From NCBI GenBank assembly GCA_005888395.1, contig VAXF01000073.1, positions 4,876 through 14,617 of the forward strand: 9,742 bases of DNA. The letters run 5' to 3'. The notes beneath the pieces are model-generated. The model worked only from the letters and a program-made list of their open reading frames with translations. It was not told the DNA's origin and ran no database searches. Below, in pieces: positions 1-6,893 of the stretch. Position 1 is the stretch's first letter. Each line of letters starts with the position of its first letter. This DNA comes from Actinomycetota bacterium. Lineage in GTDB: Bacteria; Actinomycetota; Acidimicrobiia; Acidimicrobiales; AC-25. Both the position numbers and the translations under genes were made by a program.

Positions 1-830
1 TGGCGAAGCCGGCGTCGAACTCGGGCCGCGTGATCCATCCCGCGATCGGCACTCGCGGCCAGGTCCGGCGCAAGCTGGGCATCGTCGTGCCCGACGACCC
101 CGCTGACGTGTCCTCGGCCAAGAGCGTGCAGTCGCTGGTGACCCGGTGCGAGAACGACCCCTCCCGTCAACCACCCATCTACACCTACGAGTCCGACATC
201 AACCGCGCCGCCGAGCAGACTGCGGCGACGGTCGCCGGCCTGATCAACGCCAAGGTCACCACCGTGGTCTGCATGTGCGACCCGATCGCCCCCGCGTTCC
301 TCACCAAGGGCCTCACCTCGCAGAACTACTTCCCCGAGTTCCTGATGCCGGGCCTTGGCCTGCTCGACTACGACAAGGTCGGGCGGCTCTACGACCAGCA
401 GCAGATGGTGCACGCCTTCGGGCCCAGCCACCTGGCCAACGCGATTCCCGAGCCGCAGCAGGAGAAGTCGATCGTGGCCGCCGATGTCGGCAAGCCCGGC
501 GTCGCCTGCGGCTCGTGCGGCGTGAACTGGGCCTACTTCGAGATGGCGGCGACCATGCTCCAGGGCGCGGGGCCCACCCTCACCCCGCTCACGATCGAGC
601 GGGCCGTGATGGCCAACCCGTTCCCGGCCGGCGACGCCAACTATCCGACGTACCGATTCGGTGCCAACGACTACACCGCCATCGAGGACGCCCGCGAGGT
701 GCACTGGAATCCCGCCGCCGTCTCGCCCATCGACGGTAACCCCGGTGCCTACGTGCCGATCGACGGCGGCCGGCGCTACCTCGTGGGGCAGTGGACTCGG
801 GACTGGAAGGTCCCGCCTCCCTCCGACTGA
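1..830 (+). CDS. Liv-type ABC transporter substrate-binding protein (5' end missing)
   Basis: C-terminal 275 codons of an extracytoplasmic substrate-binding protein. The frame is open to the left edge (first full codon at base 3), so the start, signal peptide and any lipobox lie outside; the GTG at 30 is internal. It appears to be the second half of a type I periplasmic-binding fold: an interdomain-type stretch (KLGIVVPDD), a segment TVAGLINAKVTTVVCMCDP like the beta-strand and helix that close the ligand pocket, and a C-terminal YLVGQWTRDW strand. The family feeds Liv permeases with branched amino acids, amides, urea or aromatic acids; the ligand here is unknown. Assignment rests largely on position, because the stop overlaps the start of a Liv permease by one base (TGATG). 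The fragment is rich in cysteine for such a protein, with CMC near 270-278 and CGSC near 507-518. It presumably docks on the following permease. Confidence 0.8.
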   Translation, partial: AKPASNSGRVIHPAIGTRGQVRRKLGIVVPDDPADVSSAKSVQSLVTRCENDPSRQPPIYTYESDINRAAEQTAATVAGLINAKVTTVVCMCDPIAPAFLTKGLTSQNYFPEFLMPGLGLLDYDKVGRLYDQQQMVHAFGPSHLANAIPEPQQEKSIVAADVGKPGVACGSCGVNWAYFEMAATMLQGAGPTLTPLTIERAVMANPFPAGDANYPTYRFGANDYTAIEDAREVHWNPAAVSPIDGNPGAYVPIDGGRRYLVGQWTRDWKVPPPSD

Positions 831-3139
831 TGGCCCGAGCGGTCGCCGCGTTCCGCGCCGCGTGGGAGCACCCCCGCTGGGGATCGGCCTTCCGGCTGGC
901 GGTGGCGTACGTAGTGGTCGTCGAGATCGTCATCCAGCTGATCTTCGGCCGGATCGACATCCCGTTCGTGCACCTCTCGTTGATCGAGATCGGGCGGAAG
1001 AACGTGTCGGTGCCGCGCGGGGTGTTCGTCAACGGGGCGGTGATCGGCAGCCTCTACGCCCTCGTGGGGATGGGCATCATCCTCGTGTACCGCGCCAACC
1101 GCATCATCAACTTCGCCTCGGCCGCCCTGGGATCGGTGCCCGCGGTCATCGCCCTGATCCTCATCTCCCGCAAGGGTCTTCCCTATCTCGCCGCCATCCC
1201 GATCGTGCTCATCGGGGCGGCGGTGCTCGGCGGCGGCGTCGAGGTCGTCTTCGTCCGGCGGTTCCGGGAGGCGCCGCGGCTGATCCTCACCGTGGCGACG
1301 ATCGGTATCGCCCAGCTCCTGGCCTTCGTCGAGTTCTACGTGCCGAAGTGGGTCAGCGGGCAGTCGATCCCGCCCACCAGCTTCCCAACCCCCTTCCATC
1401 GCTTCCACTTCAACGTGGGCATCGTGCGCTTCACCGGCGACCACGTCGTGACGCTGGTGGTGGTGCTCGGCATCGTGCTCGGTCTCGGCGCCTTCTTCCG
1501 CTTCACCGACATGGGGATCGCGGTCCGGGCCTCGGCCGAGAACAGCGAGCGGGCGTCACTGCTCGGCATCCCGGTCAGGCGCGTGTCGACGGTCGTGTGG
1601 GTGATCGCCGCGGTGATGTCGGGCCTCGGCGTGTTCCTGCGGGCGCCGCTGGTCGGCCTGCCGATCGGCGGCCTCATCGGACCGTCGGTCCTGCTCTTCG
1701 GTCTGGGAGCGGCCGTGATCGGGCGCATGGAGAGCCTGCCGACGACCTTCCTCGCCGGCATGTTCATCGGCATCGTCGACCAGACAGCGGTGTTCAGCAC
1801 CCGGCGGGCGACGCTCGCCAACGCGGTGATGCTGATCGTCATCCTCGTCGCCCTCCTGGCCCAGCGCGCCCACCTCTCGCGCGCCCAGGAGATCGGCGCG
1901 TCGACATGGCAGACGGTGAAGGAGTTCCGGCCGGTGCCGATCGAGCTGCGCGACGTGCCGGAGGTTGTGTGGGGCAAGGTCGTGCTCGGGACCCTCGTGG
2001 TGGCGCTGGTGGTCGCCGCGCCCTTCATCGTCGGGTCGACCCGCGTCGGGCTCCTCACGCTGATCGTGATCTACGCCATCGTCGGCGTCTCTCTCGTGAT
2101 CCTCACCGGCTGGGGCGGCCAGATCAGCCTCGGCCAGTTCGCCTTCGCCGGCATCGGCGCGGCCGTCGCCGGGGGGATGGCGGCACGGCTGCACGCCGAC
2201 TTCTTCGTCACGGTGGTGGTCGCGGGCCTGGTGGGCGCGGCGGTCGCCGTGCTCATCGGGTTGCCGGCACTGCGCATCCAGGGCCTGTTCCTGGCGGTCA
2301 CCACGCTGGCGTTCGCCTTCACCGTGCAGAACTTCATCCTCAACCGGGAGTTCTTCGGCTGGCTGCTGCCGAAGGACTTCCAGTTCGTCGAGCGGCCGAT
2401 CCTGTACCACCGCTACGACGTCGGGCCCGACCGGCGCTTCTACTACCTGTGCCTCGGGTTCCTGGTCCTCTGTCTCGCCATGGCGCGCTCGCTGCGGCGC
2501 CATCGCGCCGGCCGCATCCTCATCGGGGTGCGTGACAACACCCACACCATGCAGGCCTTCGGCGTCAACCCGGCGCGCACCCGCATCGCCACCTTCGCCA
2601 TCGCGGGCTTCGTCGCCGCGCTGGCCGGCGCGCTCCTCGCCTACCAGCAGGGCACCGTCGACGCGGGAACGTACTCACCGCTCGTCTCCATCAACCTGTT
2701 CGCCATGACCGTCATCGGCGGGCTGACGTCGCTGCCCGGCGCGATGCTCGGCGCCGTCTACGTCCTGGGCGTGCCCTACCTCCTCCAGGACCGGATCCAG
2801 CAGGCTGCGCTCCTCACCACGGGCGCCGGACTGCTGTTCCTCCTCCTCTTCCTGCCCGGCGGGTTGTCCGAGGCTTTGTACCGCGCCCGCGACGCGTTCC
2901 TGCGACGTGTCGCCGCCCGGCGGCGCATCCACGTCGCCAGCCTGGTGGCCGACTCGTTGGTGGTCGCCGACACGAGCGGCGACGAGCACGTCGTGGCGGC
3001 GGCCGAACAGCACGTGCTGGCCGGGCCGGGGCTCGAGGCACGCCGCGACGTCGTCCGCTGCCCGGCGTGCGGCGAGGAGGTTCCCGTCGACCAGGTCACC
3101 GAGCACGAGCACTTCACGATGGTCGAGACGCCGACGTGA
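830..3139 (+). CDS. Fused LivH-LivM branched-chain-type ABC permease with Cys/His tail
   Basis: A 769-residue inner-membrane permease in which both usual subunits are one chain. The LivH-type half (about 1-360) has the family segment GSLYALVGMGIILVY followed by RIINFASAALG, and the ATPase-contacting loop VRASAENSERASLLGIP at 232-248. The LivM-type half (about 375-690) has ILTGWGGQISLGQ at 424-436 and the matching loop GVRDNTHTMQAFGVNP at 566-581. Many hydrophobic segments surround both loops. Separate LivH and LivM are each about 300-400 residues, so the length fits a fusion. After the last membrane segment comes a soluble tail of about 75 residues ending in C744-P-A-C747, then H759-E-H761, a possible metal-binding knuckle not standard for LivM. 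ATG at 830 is chosen because it overlaps the upstream stop (TGATG); an in-frame ATG at 791 would run into the preceding gene. It is probably translationally coupled, with no good ribosome site. The substrate is unknown. Confidence 0.92.
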   Translation: MARAVAAFRAAWEHPRWGSAFRLAVAYVVVVEIVIQLIFGRIDIPFVHLSLIEIGRKNVSVPRGVFVNGAVIGSLYALVGMGIILVYRANRIINFASAALGSVPAVIALILISRKGLPYLAAIPIVLIGAAVLGGGVEVVFVRRFREAPRLILTVATIGIAQLLAFVEFYVPKWVSGQSIPPTSFPTPFHRFHFNVGIVRFTGDHVVTLVVVLGIVLGLGAFFRFTDMGIAVRASAENSERASLLGIPVRRVSTVVWVIAAVMSGLGVFLRAPLVGLPIGGLIGPSVLLFGLGAAVIGRMESLPTTFLAGMFIGIVDQTAVFSTRRATLANAVMLIVILVALLAQRAHLSRAQEIGASTWQTVKEFRPVPIELRDVPEVVWGKVVLGTLVVALVVAAPFIVGSTRVGLLTLIVIYAIVGVSLVILTGWGGQISLGQFAFAGIGAAVAGGMAARLHADFFVTVVVAGLVGAAVAVLIGLPALRIQGLFLAVTTLAFAFTVQNFILNREFFGWLLPKDFQFVERPILYHRYDVGPDRRFYYLCLGFLVLCLAMARSLRRHRAGRILIGVRDNTHTMQAFGVNPARTRIATFAIAGFVAALAGALLAYQQGTVDAGTYSPLVSINLFAMTVIGGLTSLPGAMLGAVYVLGVPYLLQDRIQQAALLTTGAGLLFLLLFLPGGLSEALYRARDAFLRRVAARRRIHVASLVADSLVVADTSGDEHVVAAAEQHVLAGPGLEARRDVVRCPACGEEVPVDQVTEHEHFTMVETPT

Positions 3140-4773
3140 CTTTGCTCACGTGTGAGGGCGTGGAGGTCGCCTACGACCGGGTGCAGGTGCTGTTCGGCGT
3201 CGACCTCGCGGTCGAGCCGGGCGAGATCGTCGCGCTGTTGGGGACCAACGGCGCCGGCAAGTCGACGCTGCTCAAGGCCATCAGCGGTGTCGTCGACCCC
3301 ATCGGCGGCACGATCACCTTCGACGGGTGCGACGTCACCCACGCCGACGGGGTGCAGACGACGAAGCTCGGCATCATCCAGGTGCCGGGCGGCAAGGCCG
3401 TCTTCCCGACGCTCACGGTCGCCGAGCACCTGCGCGCCGGCGGCTGGCTCTACCGTGACGACCCCGCCTACCTGCACGAGGCGACCGAGCAGGCGCTCGG
3501 CACGTTCCCGCGCCTGCGCGAGCGCTACGACCAGATGGCGGGGAACCTGTCGGGCGGCGAGCAGCAGATGCTGGCGCTGGGCATGGCGTTCATCGCCAAG
3601 CCGAAGCTGTTGATGATCGACGAGCTCTCGCTCGGCCTGGCGCCGACGATCGTCGAGCAGCTGCTCGGGATCGTTCGGCGCATCCAGGACCAGGGCACGG
3701 CCATCGTCCTCGTCGAGCAGTCGATCAACGTGGCGCTCACCGTGGCCGAGCGGGCCTACTTCATGGAGAAGGGCGAGGTCCGTTTCGAGGGGGCGACGTC
3801 GGAGCTGCTCGAGCGCGACGACATCGTGCGGTCGGTGTTCCTCGAGGGCGCCGCCTCCGCGACCGGGCAGACACCGGTGAAGGTTCGCAAGCCGGTCGCT
3901 CCCCGCACGAGCGTCGAGGGGACGGCGGTGCTGCTGCGCCTGCGCGGCGTGACGAAGGACTTCGGCGGCATCCGCGCCGTCGACGACGTCGACCTCGACC
4001 TGCACGAGGGCGAGATCCTCGGCCTCATCGGGCCCAACGGCGCCGGTAAGACCACCATCTTCGACCTGATCTCGGGCTTCCTGGTGCCCGACGGCGGCCG
4101 CATCGACCTCGATGGCCACGACGTCACGTACATGTCCGCCGACCGGCGCGCCTGGCTCGGGCTCGGCCGCTCGTTCCAGGACGCCCGGCTGATCCCGTCG
4201 CTCCCGGTCGCCGAGAACATCGCCATCGGCCTCGAACGCCACCTCGCCGTCCGCGACCTCGTGGCCGCGACCCTCAACCTTCCCGGCGTCGTGCGCATGG
4301 AGGAGGACGTGGCGTGGACGGTGTCCGACCTGATCGAGCTGATGAACCTCGGCGCCTTCCGCGACAAGTTCGTGCGCGAGCTCTCGACCGGCACGCGCCG
4401 CATCGTCGACCTCGCGATGTCCATCGCCCACGACCCCACCGTGCTGCTGCTCGACGAGCCGTCGTCGGGTATCGCGCAACGCGAGACCGAGGCGCTGGGG
4501 CCCCTGCTGCTGCGCATCAAGCAGGAGACCGGGTGTGCCCTGCTCGTGATCGAGCACGACATGCCGCTCATCACGTCGATCTCCGACCAGATCATGGCCC
4601 TCGAGCTCGGGCACCCGATCCTCCAGGACGTGCCGTCAGAGGTCGTGCGCGATCCGCGCGTCGTCGAGTCGTACCTCGGTGGCGACATGGCCGCCATCCA
4701 GCGCTCAGGCGACGGCCGGCGTCCGGCAAAATCGTCGGCGCGCCGCAAGCGACCCCTCCGCGCGGGCTCGTGA
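3136..4773 (+). CDS. Fused LivF-LivG ABC transporter ATPase
   Basis: A 545-residue cytoplasmic protein with two complete ATP-binding cassettes, powering the permease upstream. Domain 1 (about 1-235) is LivF-like: Walker A GTNGAGKST at 36-44, signature LSGGEQQ from 138, Walker B LLMIDE at 158-163, and Gln195 in LVEQS where most cassettes have the switch His, as LivF proteins usually do. Domain 2 (about 265-525) is LivG-like: Walker A GPNGAGKTT at 299-307, Q-loop region GRSFQDARLIP, signature LSTGT at 416-420 instead of LSGGQ, Walker B VLLLDE at 436-441, and switch His474 in VIEHD. A linker of about 30 residues joins them. The GTG start at 3136 overlaps the permease stop (GTGA), and the first strand of domain 1 begins immediately after it; an ATG at 3067 would add 23 unlike residues. 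The head-to-tail fusion fixes a 1:1 LivF:LivG ratio. The C-terminal end is basic (RRKRPLRAGS). Confidence 0.93.
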   Translation: MTLLTCEGVEVAYDRVQVLFGVDLAVEPGEIVALLGTNGAGKSTLLKAISGVVDPIGGTITFDGCDVTHADGVQTTKLGIIQVPGGKAVFPTLTVAEHLRAGGWLYRDDPAYLHEATEQALGTFPRLRERYDQMAGNLSGGEQQMLALGMAFIAKPKLLMIDELSLGLAPTIVEQLLGIVRRIQDQGTAIVLVEQSINVALTVAERAYFMEKGEVRFEGATSELLERDDIVRSVFLEGAASATGQTPVKVRKPVAPRTSVEGTAVLLRLRGVTKDFGGIRAVDDVDLDLHEGEILGLIGPNGAGKTTIFDLISGFLVPDGGRIDLDGHDVTYMSADRRAWLGLGRSFQDARLIPSLPVAENIAIGLERHLAVRDLVAATLNLPGVVRMEEDVAWTVSDLIELMNLGAFRDKFVRELSTGTRRIVDLAMSIAHDPTVLLLDEPSSGIAQRETEALGPLLLRIKQETGCALLVIEHDMPLITSISDQIMALELGHPILQDVPSEVVRDPRVVESYLGGDMAAIQRSGDGRRPAKSSARRKRPLRAGS

Positions 4774-5768
4774 AGGCCGGCCGCGTCCTCGTGGCGGCGG
4801 CCGCGCTCATCCTCCTCGAGCCCGGCGCCGTCCGTGCCGCGGACCTGCGCGCCGCCGGATGGTGGTGGCAGGCGAAGAGCGGCGCCCTGGGCGCCGCGCC
4901 GCTGACGTCGCCGGACGTGCCCGACGGCGGGCTCCTCGTCGCCGGCGCGCCCGACGGCGCGACCGCGATCGCCGCGCTGCGCTACAGCCTCGACGCGTCG
5001 GAGACGCCCTCGCAGTTGACGCTCAAGGTCGCGACCGACACGGGCGGCGCCTCTGCCGTGCTCGCCGCGTGCCCCGCGGGCTCGGCGTGGAAGCCGGCGA
5101 GCCCGGGCGCGTGGGAGGACAAGCCGGCGGCGGCCTGCGACCGTGGCTCGGTCAACGGCATCCGGTCGGCCGACGGGAGCGCGTGGACCTTCGCGGTTGC
5201 GCCACTGGCGGCCGGTGGGACGCTCGACGTGGTGCTCGTACCGGGCAAGGTCGCGGGCGCGCCTGCCGGCGCCGACGGGTCCACCTTCCAGCTCGCCTTC
5301 GACAAGCCCGGCAGCGACTCGCTCGCGACCACCCGCAGCTTCAGCGGCACCGTCCCGGCTCCCCCGCTACCGCCGCCGTTACCCGCGCCGGCCGTCGCCG
5401 GAACGCCCGGCGCGACCGCGACCGCACCGACACCCGCGGCGGCGCCGTTCACCCCGTCGCTGCCGACCCAGCCGCAGCCGCAGCCGGGCGCGACCACCGC
5501 GGTCCCGCAGCCGCCGGCCCAGACGGCGTTCGCCGCGCCGGTAACGCACACCAGCTCGACAGGTGGGCGCGCGATGGCGGCGCTGATCTTGCTCGCGGGC
5601 GCCGCCGCCGTCGTGTGGGCCGTCCGCCAGCCGCGGCCCGCCATGCGCCTCCTCGGCCCGCTCGCACCCGCGTCACCCGCGGGCGCCGGCTCCGCGTCCG
5701 CCGAACCGGTCGTCGGCGGCCTCGGCCGCTTTGCCCGCCCCCGCCGGGGGCCCGTCCCCGATCTCTGA
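4770..5768 (+). CDS. Secreted, membrane-anchored protein of unknown function, coupled to the transporter operon
   Basis: I do not recognise this 332-residue protein. The GTG start overlaps the ATPase stop (GTGA) and gives a good signal peptide: basic KAGR, a hydrophobic core, then AVRAAD with likely cleavage near residue 23. Residues about 25-190 look like an extracellular beta-sandwich: alternating hydrophobic strands, WWWQ near the mature N terminus, and two cysteines (101 and 123) that could form a disulfide. The pattern of an AIAALRY strand, Trp-rich loops and a final FQLAF strand recalls DNRLRE-type or carbohydrate-binding modules, but this is a weak visual impression. Residues about 193-262 are a Pro/Ala/Thr-rich, low-complexity stalk (QPQPQPG). 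One membrane helix follows at about 269-285 (MAALILLAGAAAVVWAV), then a basic tail of about 45 residues, predicting N-out, C-in topology. Its place as the last gene of a coupled operon suggests an accessory, scaffold or sensor for the importer (inference). Confidence 0.8.
   Translation: MKAGRVLVAAAALILLEPGAVRAADLRAAGWWWQAKSGALGAAPLTSPDVPDGGLLVAGAPDGATAIAALRYSLDASETPSQLTLKVATDTGGASAVLAACPAGSAWKPASPGAWEDKPAAACDRGSVNGIRSADGSAWTFAVAPLAAGGTLDVVLVPGKVAGAPAGADGSTFQLAFDKPGSDSLATTRSFSGTVPAPPLPPPLPAPAVAGTPGATATAPTPAAAPFTPSLPTQPQPQPGATTAVPQPPAQTAFAAPVTHTSSTGGRAMAALILLAGAAAVVWAVRQPRPAMRLLGPLAPASPAGAGSASAEPVVGGLGRFARPRRGPVPDL
5737..5751. other. GC hairpin just before the convergent gene ends
   Basis: GCCCCC and GGGGGC form a 6-bp stem around a 3-base GCC loop, inside the last codons of the anchored protein and about 15 nt before its stop. 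No T-run follows, so it is not a classical intrinsic terminator, though actinobacterial terminators often lack one. A second 10-bp palindrome, GCCCCGGGGC, lies at 5778-5787 within the last codons of the opposing dehydrogenase. Confidence 0.25.
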
Positions 5769-5774
5769 CGCGGG

Positions 5775-6890
5775 TCAGCCCCGGGGCAAACCGAGGATGC
5801 GCTCGGCGATGATGTTCTTCTGCACCTCGGAGGTGCCGCCGGCGATGCTCGCGGCCTTGCTCCACAACCACTGACGCTCCCAGCGGCCGCCGAAGCGCAG
5901 CGCGACGTCGGACAGGTGCTGGGTCATGTCGGTCCACGCCAGCTTGACCCAGCTCGACTCCGGTCCCGGCTCGATGCCGCGCCCCAGCCGCGAGAGCGTC
6001 CGCCAGTTGTGAAGCCGCAGGACGCGCAGCTCCACGAAGGCCTGCGCCAGGCCGTCGGCGACGTCGAGGTCGTCGAGCAGGCCCGCGCCGGCCGCCTCGG
6101 CGTAGAGCTCGTCGAGGAAGACCTCGTGCACGACCTGCTCCTTGAACGGGAAGCTCGTGCCCCGCTCGTGGGCGAGGGTCGTGTTGGCCACCGCCCAGCC
6201 CTGGTTCAGGTCGCCGACGAGCTGGTCGGCGGGCACGAACACGTCGGTGAGGAAGACCTCGTTGAAGTCGGCCTCGCCGGTGATCTGCACGAGCGGGCGG
6301 ATCTCGATCCCGGGCGCCTGCATGTCGACGACGAGGTACGAGATGCCCTTGTGCCGCGGCGCGTCCGGGTCGGTGCGCGCCAGGCAGATTCCCCAGCGCG
6401 CGTACTGCGCGTACGACGTCCACACCTTCTGCCCGTTGAGCACCCACCCGTCGCCGGTCGCGTCAGCGCGCGTCGTCAGCGACGCGAGGTCGGAGCCGGC
6501 GCCCGGCTCGCTGAAGAGCTGGCACCAGATCTCCTCGGCGGTCAGGATCGGCGCGAGCCACCGGCGCTTCTGCTCGTCGGTGCCATGAGACAGGAGCGTC
6601 GGCCCGGCCAGGTTGATGCCCACCCGGTTGACGGGTTGCGGCGCGCGCGCCCGCGCGTACTCGGTGTTGAAGATGGCGACCTGCACCGGCGGCGCACCGC
6701 GCCCGCCGTACTCACGGGGCCAGTGGATGCCGACCCAGCGTCCCTCGGCCAGGCGGGCCTGCCACCGCCGGCCCCACTCGACCTCCTCGTCGAGGTCGGC
6801 GAACGCGGGCGGCGGCTCGAGGTTGGCCGCCAGCCACTCGCGCACGTCAGCCGCGAACGCCTCCTCGTCGGGGCTGAACGACAGGTCCAC
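5775..6890 (-). CDS. Acyl-CoA dehydrogenase (FadE family)
   Basis: A 371-residue FAD-dependent acyl-CoA dehydrogenase, which makes the alpha,beta double bond in the first step of beta-oxidation. The helical N-terminal domain includes WPREYGGRG at 58-65; the middle beta domain has the flavin-contact motif WCQLFSEPGAGSD at 122-134 and KVWTSYAQYA at 155-164; the C-terminal helical domain ends in GGTSEVQKNIIAERILGLPRG. At the MCAD catalytic position (Glu of the YEGT-type motif) it has Gly, but AHERG places Glu242 where isovaleryl-CoA dehydrogenase and, from memory, mycobacterial FadE26 (ChsE4) keep their base, so activity is plausible. The GTG start follows the synthetase stop by three bases, in the same frame. 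A weak GGGA about 10 nt upstream is the only ribosome site seen. From memory it resembles FadE26-type enzymes of steroid side-chain catabolism, some of which work as heterotetramers with a second FadE; the substrate is unproven. Confidence 0.93.
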   Translation of the reverse strand: MDLSFSPDEEAFAADVREWLAANLEPPPAFADLDEEVEWGRRWQARLAEGRWVGIHWPREYGGRGAPPVQVAIFNTEYARARAPQPVNRVGINLAGPTLLSHGTDEQKRRWLAPILTAEEIWCQLFSEPGAGSDLASLTTRADATGDGWVLNGQKVWTSYAQYARWGICLARTDPDAPRHKGISYLVVDMQAPGIEIRPLVQITGEADFNEVFLTDVFVPADQLVGDLNQGWAVANTTLAHERGTSFPFKEQVVHEVFLDELYAEAAGAGLLDDLDVADGLAQAFVELRVLRLHNWRTLSRLGRGIEPGPESSWVKLAWTDMTQHLSDVALRFGGRWERQWLWSKAASIAGGTSEVQKNIIAERILGLPRG

Positions 6891-6893
6891 CGG

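Noticed and set aside
661..2535. A 624-codon plus-strand frame overlapping the permease
   Set aside because: The product is Arg/Pro/Gly-rich and lacks membrane segments; it is a frame shadow of the permease, which has clear LivH and LivM motifs.
2776..4614. A 612-codon open frame on the minus strand opposite the permease and ATPase genes
   Set aside because: Its translation is a low-complexity mix of Asp, Glu, His, Arg and Gly with no motifs, while the opposite strand encodes full ABC motifs. In DNA this GC-rich, antisense frames stay open by codon bias.
5345..5560. A tandem repeat in the proline-rich stalk
   Set aside because: CCG/CAG-like codons recur (QPQPQPG) but no unit of constant length repeats; it is compositional bias of a linker.
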